Assembly: GCF_002797555.1 (NCBI RefSeq)
Contig: NZ_PGFA01000006.1
Coordinates: 90,090 to 154,089, forward strand
Reading direction: 5' to 3'
DNA from: Hymenobacter chitinivorans DSM 11115
GTDB taxonomy: Bacteria; Bacteroidota; Bacteroidia; Cytophagales; Hymenobacteraceae
DNA: 64,000 nt
Shown: positions 7,956 through 16,903 of the stretch, piece by piece
How positions within the stretch are numbered: the first letter of the stretch is position 1
Layout: each line of letters starts with the position of its first letter
Made by a program: the position numbers and the translations under genes
The notes under the pieces: model-generated
What the model was told of the DNA's origin: nothing
What the model saw: only the letters and a program-made list of their open reading frames with translations
The model's database searches: none

Positions 7956-10445
7956 CTAGTGGGCCTGGAGCGAATAGGTTTTGCCGGCTTTGGTGGGAAA
8001 ATCATACACAAACGATGGTACCACTGAAGGCTGGCGTGGCGTGGTTTTGTCGGAGACCAAGGGAGGCTTAACGGGAAGGGTTTGGTAGAACGGATTGGGG
8101 TTGCTGCCCTGGGCTTCCTGCAGCTTTAGGCCTCCTGTGGCCGCTACAGGGTGGTGCAACCGCACGCGGCAGTTGCCGCCGAGGCGTGAGGTGATGCGCG
8201 CGCGGGTAATTTTGCCCTTGTCCCAGGCCAGATCTACCACAAAGCCTCCACGAGCCACTAGGCCCGCTACCTCGCCCGTAGGCCAGGCATCAGGCAGGGC
8301 GGGCAGCAAATCCAGAACGCCATCGTAGCTCTGCACCAACAGCTCGGCCAGGCCGGCAGTGCAGCCAAAGTTGCCATCAATCTGAAAGGGAGGGTGCGCG
8401 TCGAGTAGGTTGGGGTAAGTACCGCCGCCCTCGCCCGAGTTGCTGCCCGCGCCCGCGCGCAGGTGCAGCTGCTCGGTAAGCAGCTTATAAGCGTGGTTGC
8501 CATCGAGCATTCGCGCCCAAAAGTTCACTTTCCAGCCCATCGACCAACCCGTGGACACGTCGCCGCGCTGCGTAAGGGTGGTGCGGGCGGCCTCAAAGAG
8601 CTCGGGCGTGCGGTAGGGCGAAATCTGCCCGCTCGGATATAGCCCGTACAAGTGGGAAATGTGGCGGTGTTGGTCTTTGGGGTCGTCTACATCCTGTAGC
8701 CACTCCTGCAACTGCCCGTATTGCCCGATTTGCATCGGGGCTAGCTGCTCGCACAGGGTGCGCAGGGTGTCGGCAAAGGCGCGGTCGGTGTTCAGCAGGT
8801 CGGCGGCCTGAATGGTTTTCGAGAACAGGTCGAATACCAGCTGGTTATCCATGGTGGTACCGGCCACAATAGCAATGCGTTTTCCCTGGAGCTCATAGGT
8901 ATTTTCGGGTGACACCGACGGGGCCATGACCCGCCATTGATGGGTGGGTTCGGGCTGCAACGCATCAACACAGAAAGCGGCGGCGCCCTTCAGCACGGGG
9001 TAATACTCGCGCAGAAACTGCTGGTCGCCGGTGAACTCATAATGGTCCCAGAGGTGCTGGCTGAGCCAGGCCCCGCCCATCGGCCACAGACCATACCGCG
9101 GCGGGTCGACCTGCCCCGTAATGCGCCAGATGTCGGTGTTATGGTGTAGCATCCAGCCTCTGGCCCCGTACATACTGCGGGCACTTTGCTGGCCGGTCAC
9201 GCTCAGGTCTTTGAGCATGGCAAACAAAGGCTGGTGCAGCTCCGTGAGGTTGGTAACCTCGGCCGGCCAGTAGTTCATTTCCGTGTTGATGTTCACCGTG
9301 TACTTGCTATCCCACGGGCCTTTGAGCTGGTCGTTCCAGATACCTTGCAGGTTGGCCGGCTGCCCACCCGGCTGCGACGAGCTGATCAGCAAATAGCGGC
9401 CGTACTGAAAGTAGAGCGCCGCCAACGCCGGATCCTGCCCTTGGGCAAAATTTTCGAGCCGCTTAGTAGTAGGTAGGGCCGCCGCGGAGGTCACGCCAAG
9501 GTTCAGCGTCACGCGGTTGAAGTAGCGTTGATAGGCTGCTACGTGGTCGGCTAGGGCCTGCTTGTAGGGCTTGCCCACGGCCTTGGCCAGGTAGGCCGTG
9601 GCCCGCTCGGCGGCGTTGCCGCTCACATCATGGTAGTTGTTGAAGTTCGTGCCAATGGAAATATAGAGCGTGGCGCTGTTGGCGCGCTCTAGGCGAATAC
9701 CGGCGGCGGTGGTTTGCACGGTACCACCCTCAGCTATGGCGCGCACCCGCGTTTGGAAGCGAATCTGTCCCTCCTGCCCTTCATGCGCACTGCCGCGGCC
9801 ATCCAGCACCAATTGGTCGTTTTCGGTGCGGGAGGTATGTTGCATTGGGCTTTCGGTGCTGAGCTGGCAGCTGATGCTGCCCGGCCGGCTGGCCGTGAGG
9901 CGCACAATGATTACTTGGTCGGGCAGGGAGCTAAACACCTCGCGACGGTAGGCCACGTTCCCCAATTGGTAGCTCACCGAGGCCACGGCCCGGCTAATGT
10001 CTAGGTCGCGCTGGTAGGCGGTGGCTTGGTCGTGGCCGGGAAAATCCAGGTACACGTTGGCGGCCATCTGGTAGGGCATACCGCTATTGCCGGCGGGCTG
10101 CATCTGGCTCTGGGCTACCGCCTGCGCCTCCTGCAGCCGCCCAGCCAGCACCTGCGCCCGCAGCTGCTGAATCACGGGCAGGGCATCGGACTTCACGTTG
10201 TTGTTTGGCCCGCCCGCCCAGATGGTTTCCTCATTTAGCTGCAGTCGCTCCCGCGCGGGTCCACCAAATACCATGGTGCCCAGGCGGCCGTTGCCGAGAG
10301 GCAGGGCCTCGTTCCAATTGGCGGCGGGCTTATCGTACCATAGCCGCAGGGGGGTAGGCTTCGGTTTAGCTTCCGCAGCTCCCGGGTTGGTGCCCCAACA
10401 AAGCAGTAGCCAAGAAGTAATAATCGGCCAATGAAGTTTCCTCAT
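7956..10445 (-). CDS. GH95 alpha-L-fucosidase / alpha-L-galactosidase
   Basis: An 829-aa secreted enzyme of family GH95. The N-terminal domain begins LRLWYDKPAANWNEALPLGN, followed by LQLNEETIWAGGPNN, a signature of the family. The (alpha/alpha)6 barrel in the second half holds NINTEMNYWPAEVTNL, and the C-terminal beta domain has NLLDAHPPFQIDGNFG. GH95 enzymes cleave alpha-1,2-linked L-fucose or L-galactose. In arabinoxylan PULs of gut Bacteroidota, GH95 removes L-galactose from complex xylan side chains. That is the likely role beside xylan-acting GH43/GH8 genes (inference). A signal peptide spans about residues 1-24. Confidence 0.9.
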   Translation of the reverse strand: MRKLHWPIITSWLLLCWGTNPGAAEAKPKPTPLRLWYDKPAANWNEALPLGNGRLGTMVFGGPARERLQLNEETIWAGGPNNNVKSDALPVIQQLRAQVLAGRLQEAQAVAQSQMQPAGNSGMPYQMAANVYLDFPGHDQATAYQRDLDISRAVASVSYQLGNVAYRREVFSSLPDQVIIVRLTASRPGSISCQLSTESPMQHTSRTENDQLVLDGRGSAHEGQEGQIRFQTRVRAIAEGGTVQTTAAGIRLERANSATLYISIGTNFNNYHDVSGNAAERATAYLAKAVGKPYKQALADHVAAYQRYFNRVTLNLGVTSAAALPTTKRLENFAQGQDPALAALYFQYGRYLLISSSQPGGQPANLQGIWNDQLKGPWDSKYTVNINTEMNYWPAEVTNLTELHQPLFAMLKDLSVTGQQSARSMYGARGWMLHHNTDIWRITGQVDPPRYGLWPMGGAWLSQHLWDHYEFTGDQQFLREYYPVLKGAAAFCVDALQPEPTHQWRVMAPSVSPENTYELQGKRIAIVAGTTMDNQLVFDLFSKTIQAADLLNTDRAFADTLRTLCEQLAPMQIGQYGQLQEWLQDVDDPKDQHRHISHLYGLYPSGQISPYRTPELFEAARTTLTQRGDVSTGWSMGWKVNFWARMLDGNHAYKLLTEQLHLRAGAGSNSGEGGGTYPNLLDAHPPFQIDGNFGCTAGLAELLVQSYDGVLDLLPALPDAWPTGEVAGLVARGGFVVDLAWDKGKITRARITSRLGGNCRVRLHHPVAATGGLKLQEAQGSNPNPFYQTLPVKPPLVSDKTTPRQPSVVPSFVYDFPTKAGKTYSLQAH

Positions 10446-10536
10446 ACGTGGGTGAAATGGGCGCCGGGTTGAGCGTTGAAGTGTGCTTAGGAGCTCTTAG
10501 AACATTCTGCTTGTTTTATTGCATAGCTAACGCCAC

Positions 10537-12465
10537 TCAAAACAGCCCTTGGGCAAACCGGTACAAGTCGTGGCGCCACACGGGCCAGGTGTGGCCGCCG
10601 GGGTACTCGCTGTAGACGTACTTGATGCCCAGCTCATCCATTTTGGCCCGCATCACCTTGTTGTTGGCGTAGGCAATGTCGACGGGCCCGCCCATCGACA
10701 GCCACAGCTGCTTCAGGTTGGCGTTGATGGTGCTGGCATTGGCTTGCATAAAGGCGTACTGCGGGTCGGACAGCTGGGGGTTGTTGGCAAAAAAGCCCGA
10801 GCTGAACACGCCCAGATGCTGGAACATGTCCGTGTTGCGCAGCCCGGCATACAGGGTTTGCAGGCCACCCATTGACAAGCCCGCCAGGGCCCGGTTGTTG
10901 GCCCCGGCCGCTACCCGATAGTTGCTTTCCACCACCGGCAGCACGGTTTGCTTTAGCTCGTCCTCGAAGCGTTTCAGTGTACCCTCGTTGAAGCCCGCCA
11001 GGCCACCGGGCCCGCCCAGGTTGCCGTCTAGCATCACCACGAGCATGGGTTTGGCCTTTTTCTCAGCCAGCAAGTTGTCTAGAATCAAATCGGCTTTGCC
11101 TTGCCGGGCCCAACCGGTTTCATCTTCGCCCCCGCCGTGCAGCAGGTAGAGCACCGGGTACTTGGTGGAGACGTTGTCGTCGTAGCCGGGCGGCGTATAT
11201 ACGTACATCTGCCGCCACGAATTGGTGACTTTCGAATAGTACCGTTTCATGCGCACCTCGCCGTGGGGCACGTCCTGCAGGGCGTAAAAGCTGGTGCCGC
11301 GGCCCGGAACCTCGATGCCACTGGCCATGAGGCCCATGCCGTAGAACGTGTCGCTGGCGGGGTCGGCTATGGGCAGGCCGTCGAGCACCAGGGAGTAGTA
11401 GTGTAGGCCCCGGCTCAGCGTGTCGGTCGTCACGGTCCAGGTGCCGCTGCTGTCCTTCACCATGTCGTACTTGCGGCCCAGGTCCAGCTGCGCCTGCTGC
11501 ACACCGGGGGCTTTCAGGCGAAATACGGCGCGGTTATCGGGCAGAATCTGGGGGTATTTGGCGTTGCGCACGTTGGTAGCCGCCGGTGCGCCCAGCACGG
11601 TGTAGGTGGGCAGCGCGGCCACATCCACGGGCTTAAACAGGAACTGCGAAAACATGTAGAGCCCGTTTTTCCAGACCTTAAAGTCGTGCCCGCCCGCCTC
11701 CAGGTAGTACACGTGCGGCACCTTGTGCTCGTAGAGGTAGTCGTGAGTGCGCTGGCTGATGGGCAGCAGGCCGTCCTGGTCGCCGCACGAAATCCAGAGG
11801 AGCTTGAGCTGCTTGGTGGCTTGGGCGGGGTCGGGCACCAGCTGCTCGGGCAGTTTGGTGTTGGGGGCCGACGAAAAGCCGCCGACCCAGGCAAATTTAT
11901 CCAGGTTGCCCAGCCCAAAATTCAGCGACTGTCCCCCGCCCATCGACAGGCCGGCAACGGCCCGGTTCTCGCGGTTCTTGAGTGCTGGATACGTCTTTTC
12001 GATGGTGGGAATCAAGTCGGTGAGCAGGTCCTTTTCGAAGTTGGCAAACGCGGCTACCTTGTCCGGCCCGTAGATATTGCCAATGGGCCGGTCATCCGTC
12101 ATGGCGCGGCCGTTGGGCATCACCACCAGCATGGGCTTGAGCTTGCCCGCCGCGTACAGATTATCCAGAATCACCTGCGGCCGGCCGCCCTTGAGCCACT
12201 CTTTTTCGTCGCCCCCGATGCCGTGCAGCAGGTAGAGCACCGGGTACTTCTTGCGTTTGGAATACCCCGGCGGCGTGTACACCAGGGCCTTACGCACCGT
12301 ACCCACGGTTTTGGAGGTATAGCTGATGCTGTCTATTTGGCCAGCGGCAATGCCGGCCGTGGGCTGGTCGAAGCCCTTGGGAGCTTCCATGGCCGTCTTT
12401 TGGGCAAACGCGCTGCTCACGCTCAGCACCACAACACTCAGGATGACGGGAATTACGTTTCTCAT
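10537..12465 (-). CDS. Double CE1 carbohydrate esterase (feruloyl/acetyl xylan esterase type)
   Basis: A 642-aa secreted protein with two esterase-D-like CE1 domains. Domain 1 (about 45-280) has nucleophile Ser174 in GLSMGG, Asp231 or Asp229 in CGDQDG and His260 in GGHDF. A beta-sandwich resembling CBM48/E-set (about 290-400) follows. Domain 2 (about 405-642) has Ser531 in GLSMGG, Asp596 in GGPVD and His625 in GGHTW. Both domains look catalytically intact. CE1 enzymes remove ferulate or acetate from xylan; CE1-CBM48-CE1 proteins with two different activities are known from gut Bacteroidota. Signal peptide 1-21. It lies between GH43-CBM6 and GH95 in the PUL. Confidence 0.9.
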   Translation of the reverse strand: MRNVIPVILSVVVLSVSSAFAQKTAMEAPKGFDQPTAGIAAGQIDSISYTSKTVGTVRKALVYTPPGYSKRKKYPVLYLLHGIGGDEKEWLKGGRPQVILDNLYAAGKLKPMLVVMPNGRAMTDDRPIGNIYGPDKVAAFANFEKDLLTDLIPTIEKTYPALKNRENRAVAGLSMGGGQSLNFGLGNLDKFAWVGGFSSAPNTKLPEQLVPDPAQATKQLKLLWISCGDQDGLLPISQRTHDYLYEHKVPHVYYLEAGGHDFKVWKNGLYMFSQFLFKPVDVAALPTYTVLGAPAATNVRNAKYPQILPDNRAVFRLKAPGVQQAQLDLGRKYDMVKDSSGTWTVTTDTLSRGLHYYSLVLDGLPIADPASDTFYGMGLMASGIEVPGRGTSFYALQDVPHGEVRMKRYYSKVTNSWRQMYVYTPPGYDDNVSTKYPVLYLLHGGGEDETGWARQGKADLILDNLLAEKKAKPMLVVMLDGNLGGPGGLAGFNEGTLKRFEDELKQTVLPVVESNYRVAAGANNRALAGLSMGGLQTLYAGLRNTDMFQHLGVFSSGFFANNPQLSDPQYAFMQANASTINANLKQLWLSMGGPVDIAYANNKVMRAKMDELGIKYVYSEYPGGHTWPVWRHDLYRFAQGLF

Positions 12466-12543
12466 ACCTTGGATAGTGGCCTGGCGGGCCAGATAATAGG
12501 TGGGAATATCAGACGGTTTGCAGGCGAGCTACTTCTTTACTGC

Positions 12544-13890
12544 TTAGTCAAACTTGACCCAGTCAATGGCCACGGGCGTGCTGGTTGTGGAGGAAACGAA
12601 CAGAGTATGCGTGCCGGGCTGGAAGGCTGCTACCGGGGCTTTCACCTCCTGCCACTGGCTGCCCTTGGGCACGGTTACCTGGGCTAGCAGCGGGCCGGTG
12701 GCCCCGTCGGTGCGCAGCTGCACCGTGGCGCCGGCGGCGGCCTGCACGCGCAGGGTCACCGTTTTAAGGGTCTGTTTACCGAAGGCGACGCCGTTGTACT
12801 GCACCCAGCCCTGGTTATCGGCCAACACGGTTTTCCAGCCGTGGAAAGTGTTGGCTGGGTCCAGAAAGGCAATGGAAGCGCCGCGGCTGCTCAGGCGGCT
12901 GTAGCGGTCCAGCTGGATTTTCTGGCGCGCGTCCGTCAGGCCCACGCCGCGCAGCGTCGGCACCACTTTACGGATGGTCCCGTTGGGCTCGAAAAACAGG
13001 CTATCCAGCCGAACCGAACGGCTCTTGTCGAAGGCCGGCGACAAGTCGTTGTGGTGGTAGAATAGGTACCACTGGTTGTTAAACGGCAGAATGGAGTGGT
13101 GATTGGTCCAGCAGCCGGTCGGCGACTCGTCCATGATGACGCCCTTCACCGTGAACGGGCCCAGCGGGCTGGTGCTGGTGGCGTATTCGAGGCGCTCGGT
13201 CTTGTTCTCCACGTGCGGATACGTGAGGTAGTAGATGCCCTGGCGCTCAAACACAAACGGTCCTTCTTTCAGTCCCTTGGTGGGTAGCTCACCCAGCGTA
13301 ACAGGCTCCGAGGCCAGTTCCAGCATGTTGGGCTTGAGCTTGGCGGCGTAAATCTCGCCCTGCGACCAGTAGAGGTAGGCCTGTCCATCCTTGTCAATCA
13401 GCACGTTAGGATCAATACCGCGGACCCCCTTGATGGGCTGCGGCTCCGGCACGAAAGGGCCGGTGGGCTTATCGGCCACGGCTACCCCCACCGTAAAGCC
13501 CTTGATGCTAGTGGTATCCTGGGGGGTAGTCGGGAAGTAGAAGTAGTACTTGCCGTTGCGGGCAATGCAGTCGGGCGCCCACATGCTGTAGCTGTCGGGC
13601 TTCACCCACGGCACCTTGTTCTGGGTCACGATGACGCCGTGGTCGGTCCAGTCGGTGAGGTTAGCGGACGAAAACACGTGGTAGTCCTCCATGCAAAACC
13701 ACCCGACGCGCCCCCGCTCCGGAGTAGCCAGAATATCGTGCGAAGGATACACGTACACCCGGCCATTGAACACCCGCGCCGTGGGGTCGGCCGTAAACTG
13801 ATTGGTAATAAATGGGTTCTGGGCCTGCACAGTGCCTGCCAGCAGGAAGGCCAGCCCGCTCAACACATACGGCAGTTTACGATATAGCAT
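12544..13890 (-). CDS. GH43 hydrolase with C-terminal CBM6-like module
   Basis: A 448-aa secreted enzyme. A signal peptide (to about residue 23) precedes the GH43 propeller with base Asp35 (FTADPTARVF), Asp160 (RGIDPNVLID) and acid Glu209 (LKEGPFVF). Residues about 325-448 form a CBM6-like sandwich: SIAFLDPANTFHGWKTV..., ending TPVAIDWVKFD. That module usually binds xylan or cello-oligosaccharides. It fits a xylosidase/arabinofuranosidase acting on arabinoxylan; subfamily not resolvable by eye. It follows the upstream GH43 gene with only a 12-bp gap, so it is co-transcribed. Confidence 0.9.
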   Translation of the reverse strand: MLYRKLPYVLSGLAFLLAGTVQAQNPFITNQFTADPTARVFNGRVYVYPSHDILATPERGRVGWFCMEDYHVFSSANLTDWTDHGVIVTQNKVPWVKPDSYSMWAPDCIARNGKYYFYFPTTPQDTTSIKGFTVGVAVADKPTGPFVPEPQPIKGVRGIDPNVLIDKDGQAYLYWSQGEIYAAKLKPNMLELASEPVTLGELPTKGLKEGPFVFERQGIYYLTYPHVENKTERLEYATSTSPLGPFTVKGVIMDESPTGCWTNHHSILPFNNQWYLFYHHNDLSPAFDKSRSVRLDSLFFEPNGTIRKVVPTLRGVGLTDARQKIQLDRYSRLSSRGASIAFLDPANTFHGWKTVLADNQGWVQYNGVAFGKQTLKTVTLRVQAAAGATVQLRTDGATGPLLAQVTVPKGSQWQEVKAPVAAFQPGTHTLFVSSTTSTPVAIDWVKFD

Positions 13891-13902
13891 GGGGCTAGGG
13901 GG

Positions 13903-15492
13903 TTACTTGGTTCCGGTAGTGGTATCCGCAATGCGGAAGTAGTCAAAGTCGGCGTAGCCGCCGGCCGTCTTGGTGGCGTAGTTGAACAGCCCAAACCGGT
14001 AGCCCATGAAATGCGGCAGCGTGTAGGCCATCTTGAGCGGCGCCCCAATGGCGTTCCAGGTTTTCCCGTCGAGGCTATAGTAGAAAGTGGCCACGTCCTT
14101 GCGCTCCGTGAAGTCACACTCCGCCTTGAAATAGACGGTATTCTGCGGCAGCGGCAGGCGTTGCAGCTCCACGGGTTTCTCCGTTTCGGCGCTAATCATG
14201 ACGATGGATTTCGCGCCGTTGCGGTAGTCGACTCCCACCAGGCCGTACCGTTTTTGCAGCAGGGCCAGGCCGGCAAAATCCCCTTCCTTGAGGCGCGACA
14301 CGTCCAAGGCTGTTGTGCCCGCGCAGGTTGGCCCGATGGTGCGCTGGGTCAGGGTGTTGCGGGCCAGCAGAAACGTGGTGTCCACGCGGCCGGTTTTCAG
14401 GCGCAGATAGCCTGCCCGGTCAGTTACCGACCAGAGGGAGTTTTCCGGATTGTGGTTCCACTGCCACACCAGCGGCAGGGCGGGCTCACCCTTGCGCCGG
14501 CTAAACTCATCCGAGGCCACCAGGCCTGGTATCAGGCCCTTGCTGGGTGGTAAGGGCAGCGTTTGGGGAACCTTGCCGGCCGTGCCCAGCACGGGCCAGC
14601 TATCCGTCCACGTTACGGGAACCAGGTACGGAATGCGGCCTACGGCTCCAAAATCCCGGAACAGGTAGGAAAACCACCGGCCATCGGGCGTGTCGATGAG
14701 GCCGCCCTGGGCCACGCCCAGGTCTTGCAGCGCCACCCGGCCTTCGTAGGGTCCCGTGAGTTTATCGGCCCGGTGTACCACCACGGTGCGCATACCGCCC
14801 TTGGGCCAAGTGATATTGAAGAGATAGTAGTTGCCCTTGATTTTGAATAGCTGCGAGCCTTCCGCAGGCAGGCCTAGGTTGGGACCGGCCGGGGCGCTGG
14901 CGTTTTCAATCAGTACCTGCTCCGTAGCGCCGGGCTTCACGCCGGAGGCATCGGCTGTGAGCTCAATCAGGCGCAGCTTGCCGGCGCCATACACCAGGTA
15001 CACGCGGCCGTCATCGTCAAAAAACAAGGAATGGTCGTGGTAGCTCGGCGTAAACGACGCGACTTTCCAGGGACCCTTTTCGATGTCCCTGGTGGAATAC
15101 ACGTAGGTTTTGCCGGTCGTCTGGGCGAAGGTCGAGACGTAGTACGTGCCCTGGTGAAACCGCAGGCTGCTGGCCCACGAGCCCCGGCCGTAGGTGCTCT
15201 TGCCGTTGCGGAGCGTCAGCGCATCCAGGCTAGCCAGCGTGTCGGAGGCGTAGCTGACCAGCTGCCAGTTTACCAAGTCCGTAGACTTCATGATGGGCAC
15301 GCCCGGACTCATGTGCATGGTCGTGCTGCTCATGTAGTAGGTCTTGCCCACCCGAATCATGGCCATATCCGGCACATCGGCGAAGATGACTGGGTTTTGC
15401 GCCTGCTGCACCTGCGCAGCGAGCGGCGAAATAGCAGCTGCGGCAAGGACTAAGCCGAGGACTACAGCACTGCGCTTTAAAGAGTAAGGCAT
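13903..15492 (-). CDS. GH43 beta-xylosidase-like, with C-terminal sandwich domain
   Basis: A 529-aa secreted enzyme: signal peptide (about 1-27), GH43 propeller starting NPVIFADVPDMAMIRVG (the usual base aspartate is Asp42), a candidate acid glutamate in LPAEGSQLFKIKGNYYLF, and a C-terminal concanavalin-like domain (about 330-529) typical of two-domain beta-xylosidases such as the GH43_12 group. The ATG at 15492 starts the signal peptide; an upstream in-frame ATG at 15654 lies in the GH8 gene. In the family the C-terminal sandwich closes the active site for exo-action on oligosaccharides. Spacing to GH8 upstream is 25 bp. Confidence 0.88.
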   Translation of the reverse strand: MPYSLKRSAVVLGLVLAAAAISPLAAQVQQAQNPVIFADVPDMAMIRVGKTYYMSSTTMHMSPGVPIMKSTDLVNWQLVSYASDTLASLDALTLRNGKSTYGRGSWASSLRFHQGTYYVSTFAQTTGKTYVYSTRDIEKGPWKVASFTPSYHDHSLFFDDDGRVYLVYGAGKLRLIELTADASGVKPGATEQVLIENASAPAGPNLGLPAEGSQLFKIKGNYYLFNITWPKGGMRTVVVHRADKLTGPYEGRVALQDLGVAQGGLIDTPDGRWFSYLFRDFGAVGRIPYLVPVTWTDSWPVLGTAGKVPQTLPLPPSKGLIPGLVASDEFSRRKGEPALPLVWQWNHNPENSLWSVTDRAGYLRLKTGRVDTTFLLARNTLTQRTIGPTCAGTTALDVSRLKEGDFAGLALLQKRYGLVGVDYRNGAKSIVMISAETEKPVELQRLPLPQNTVYFKAECDFTERKDVATFYYSLDGKTWNAIGAPLKMAYTLPHFMGYRFGLFNYATKTAGGYADFDYFRIADTTTGTK

Positions 15493-15517
15493 GGCAGGAA
15501 ATACCGGGGCAAGTGGT

Positions 15518-16825
15518 TTAGTGGTGGGGCGCAGGCTTGATAGCCTGGTAGTTACCGCTGAGGTGCAGCAAGCTGAATAAGTACAGCAGGCCGTCGTAAT
15601 ACGGGTCGAAGTAGCTGTCTTCGTAGGGCGCCAGCTTGGCGTTCCAGAGTGCATGCACGAAGTCCAGCTTTTGCTTGTCCTGACTGGCCAGGGAGGCCGC
15701 GGCTGAGGTGGCTACCAGGCCCAGCGAATGCCGCAGCTTCTTGACTTCGCCGGCCTGCAGAATGAAATCGGGCCGTGAGCCATCCACGTTGAACTGGTCT
15801 TCGAAGGTGTTGAGGCCCTTGCTGCGCAGAAACCCTTGGAAACGCTGGGCATACTGCTCCTGCCACGCTTTATCCTTGCCAAACCACACGTAGTCCATGG
15901 CAATGTTCATGGGCACCCGCCAGGAGTCGTAGCGGAAGGCCGGCGGCGCCCATTTGGTCGCGTGGGGCTTGCCGCTGAACTCGGTGTAGTCGTAGTTGAG
16001 GCCGGTTACGGGGTTGCAGGCGCGGTGCAGAAACGCCCGCGACGTATCGGCGCAGGCCCGGTAAAACGGCTCGTGTCCATCCTTGGCGTACTCGGCCCAC
16101 ACTTCCAGAAAAGCCGGTACATGGTACGAGGGGTCGGTCCAGGTATACATATCCCCGACCGGCACAAAGGATATTTGCTTGTGCTGGGTGTTAATCAGGT
16201 TATACACGTCGCCGGTGCCATCCTTTTTCCACATGGCATCCAGAATGTTGCGCGCCTCCTGGTAGTAGTTGATGCCGGTCGTATTGCCCCAGCGGTTGGA
16301 GGCAAACAACAGACTGGTCACGAAGTACAGCTCGCCATCGGAGGCCGGTCCTTCGGAGTTGCGCTTCATGGTGACCGGGTTGATGCTCCAGGCGAAATAG
16401 CCCTGCAAGGGACCTTCCTGGTGCTGCAGGTACTTCTTCGACCAGCGCCAGATGCGGTCAAACACCTCCTTCTTGTTCAGCTGCACCGCCACCATCAAGC
16501 CGTACGAAACCCCTTCGGTCCGCACGTCGTGGTTCTTCAAATCCGACACGTAGGCCATCGAGTCGCCCACCTCGAAGTACACCCGATTGGGCCCCTCGAA
16601 CACGTCGTGGTAGGCCTGCTTCACCTTCTGGTCGATATCGGCCTGGCTGTAACCCGCTGCTCGGAGCAGGTTGGGGTACTGCCCCGTGTAAAACGCTCCT
16701 TTCCGGGTTGCCTTCGCCGGTTTGGGCAGGCGCTGCGCCGTGCTATTGCCTAGGCTTATGCACAGCACACCCAGCAGCAGACAGATGCTTTTGCCAAGTT
16801 GAAGAAATTTGAGATATAGATTCAT
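15518..16825 (-). CDS. GH8 reducing-end xylose-releasing exo-oligoxylanase (Rex)
   Basis: A 435-aa (alpha/alpha)6-barrel enzyme of GH8. The probable acid is Glu104 in VRTEGVSYGLM and the probable base Asp300 in FRYDSWRVPMN. The whole length and motifs such as DGELYFVTSLLF and GDMYTWTDPSYHVPAF match the Rex group, which removes single xyloses from the reducing end of xylo-oligosaccharides, rather than GH8 endoglucanases. A signal peptide spans about residues 1-30, so the enzyme is periplasmic or outer-membrane associated. This is the strongest pointer to a xylan-derived substrate for the locus. Confidence 0.88.
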   Translation of the reverse strand: MNLYLKFLQLGKSICLLLGVLCISLGNSTAQRLPKPAKATRKGAFYTGQYPNLLRAAGYSQADIDQKVKQAYHDVFEGPNRVYFEVGDSMAYVSDLKNHDVRTEGVSYGLMVAVQLNKKEVFDRIWRWSKKYLQHQEGPLQGYFAWSINPVTMKRNSEGPASDGELYFVTSLLFASNRWGNTTGINYYQEARNILDAMWKKDGTGDVYNLINTQHKQISFVPVGDMYTWTDPSYHVPAFLEVWAEYAKDGHEPFYRACADTSRAFLHRACNPVTGLNYDYTEFSGKPHATKWAPPAFRYDSWRVPMNIAMDYVWFGKDKAWQEQYAQRFQGFLRSKGLNTFEDQFNVDGSRPDFILQAGEVKKLRHSLGLVATSAAASLASQDKQKLDFVHALWNAKLAPYEDSYFDPYYDGLLYLFSLLHLSGNYQAIKPAPHH

Positions 16826-16903
16826 CGACTAATCCTCTTGCTGTAAGTACCTAATTCTGTGAGTGACTGGCGGCGCAGGTTCAGAAAACAAGCCGCCGGT
16901 ATT

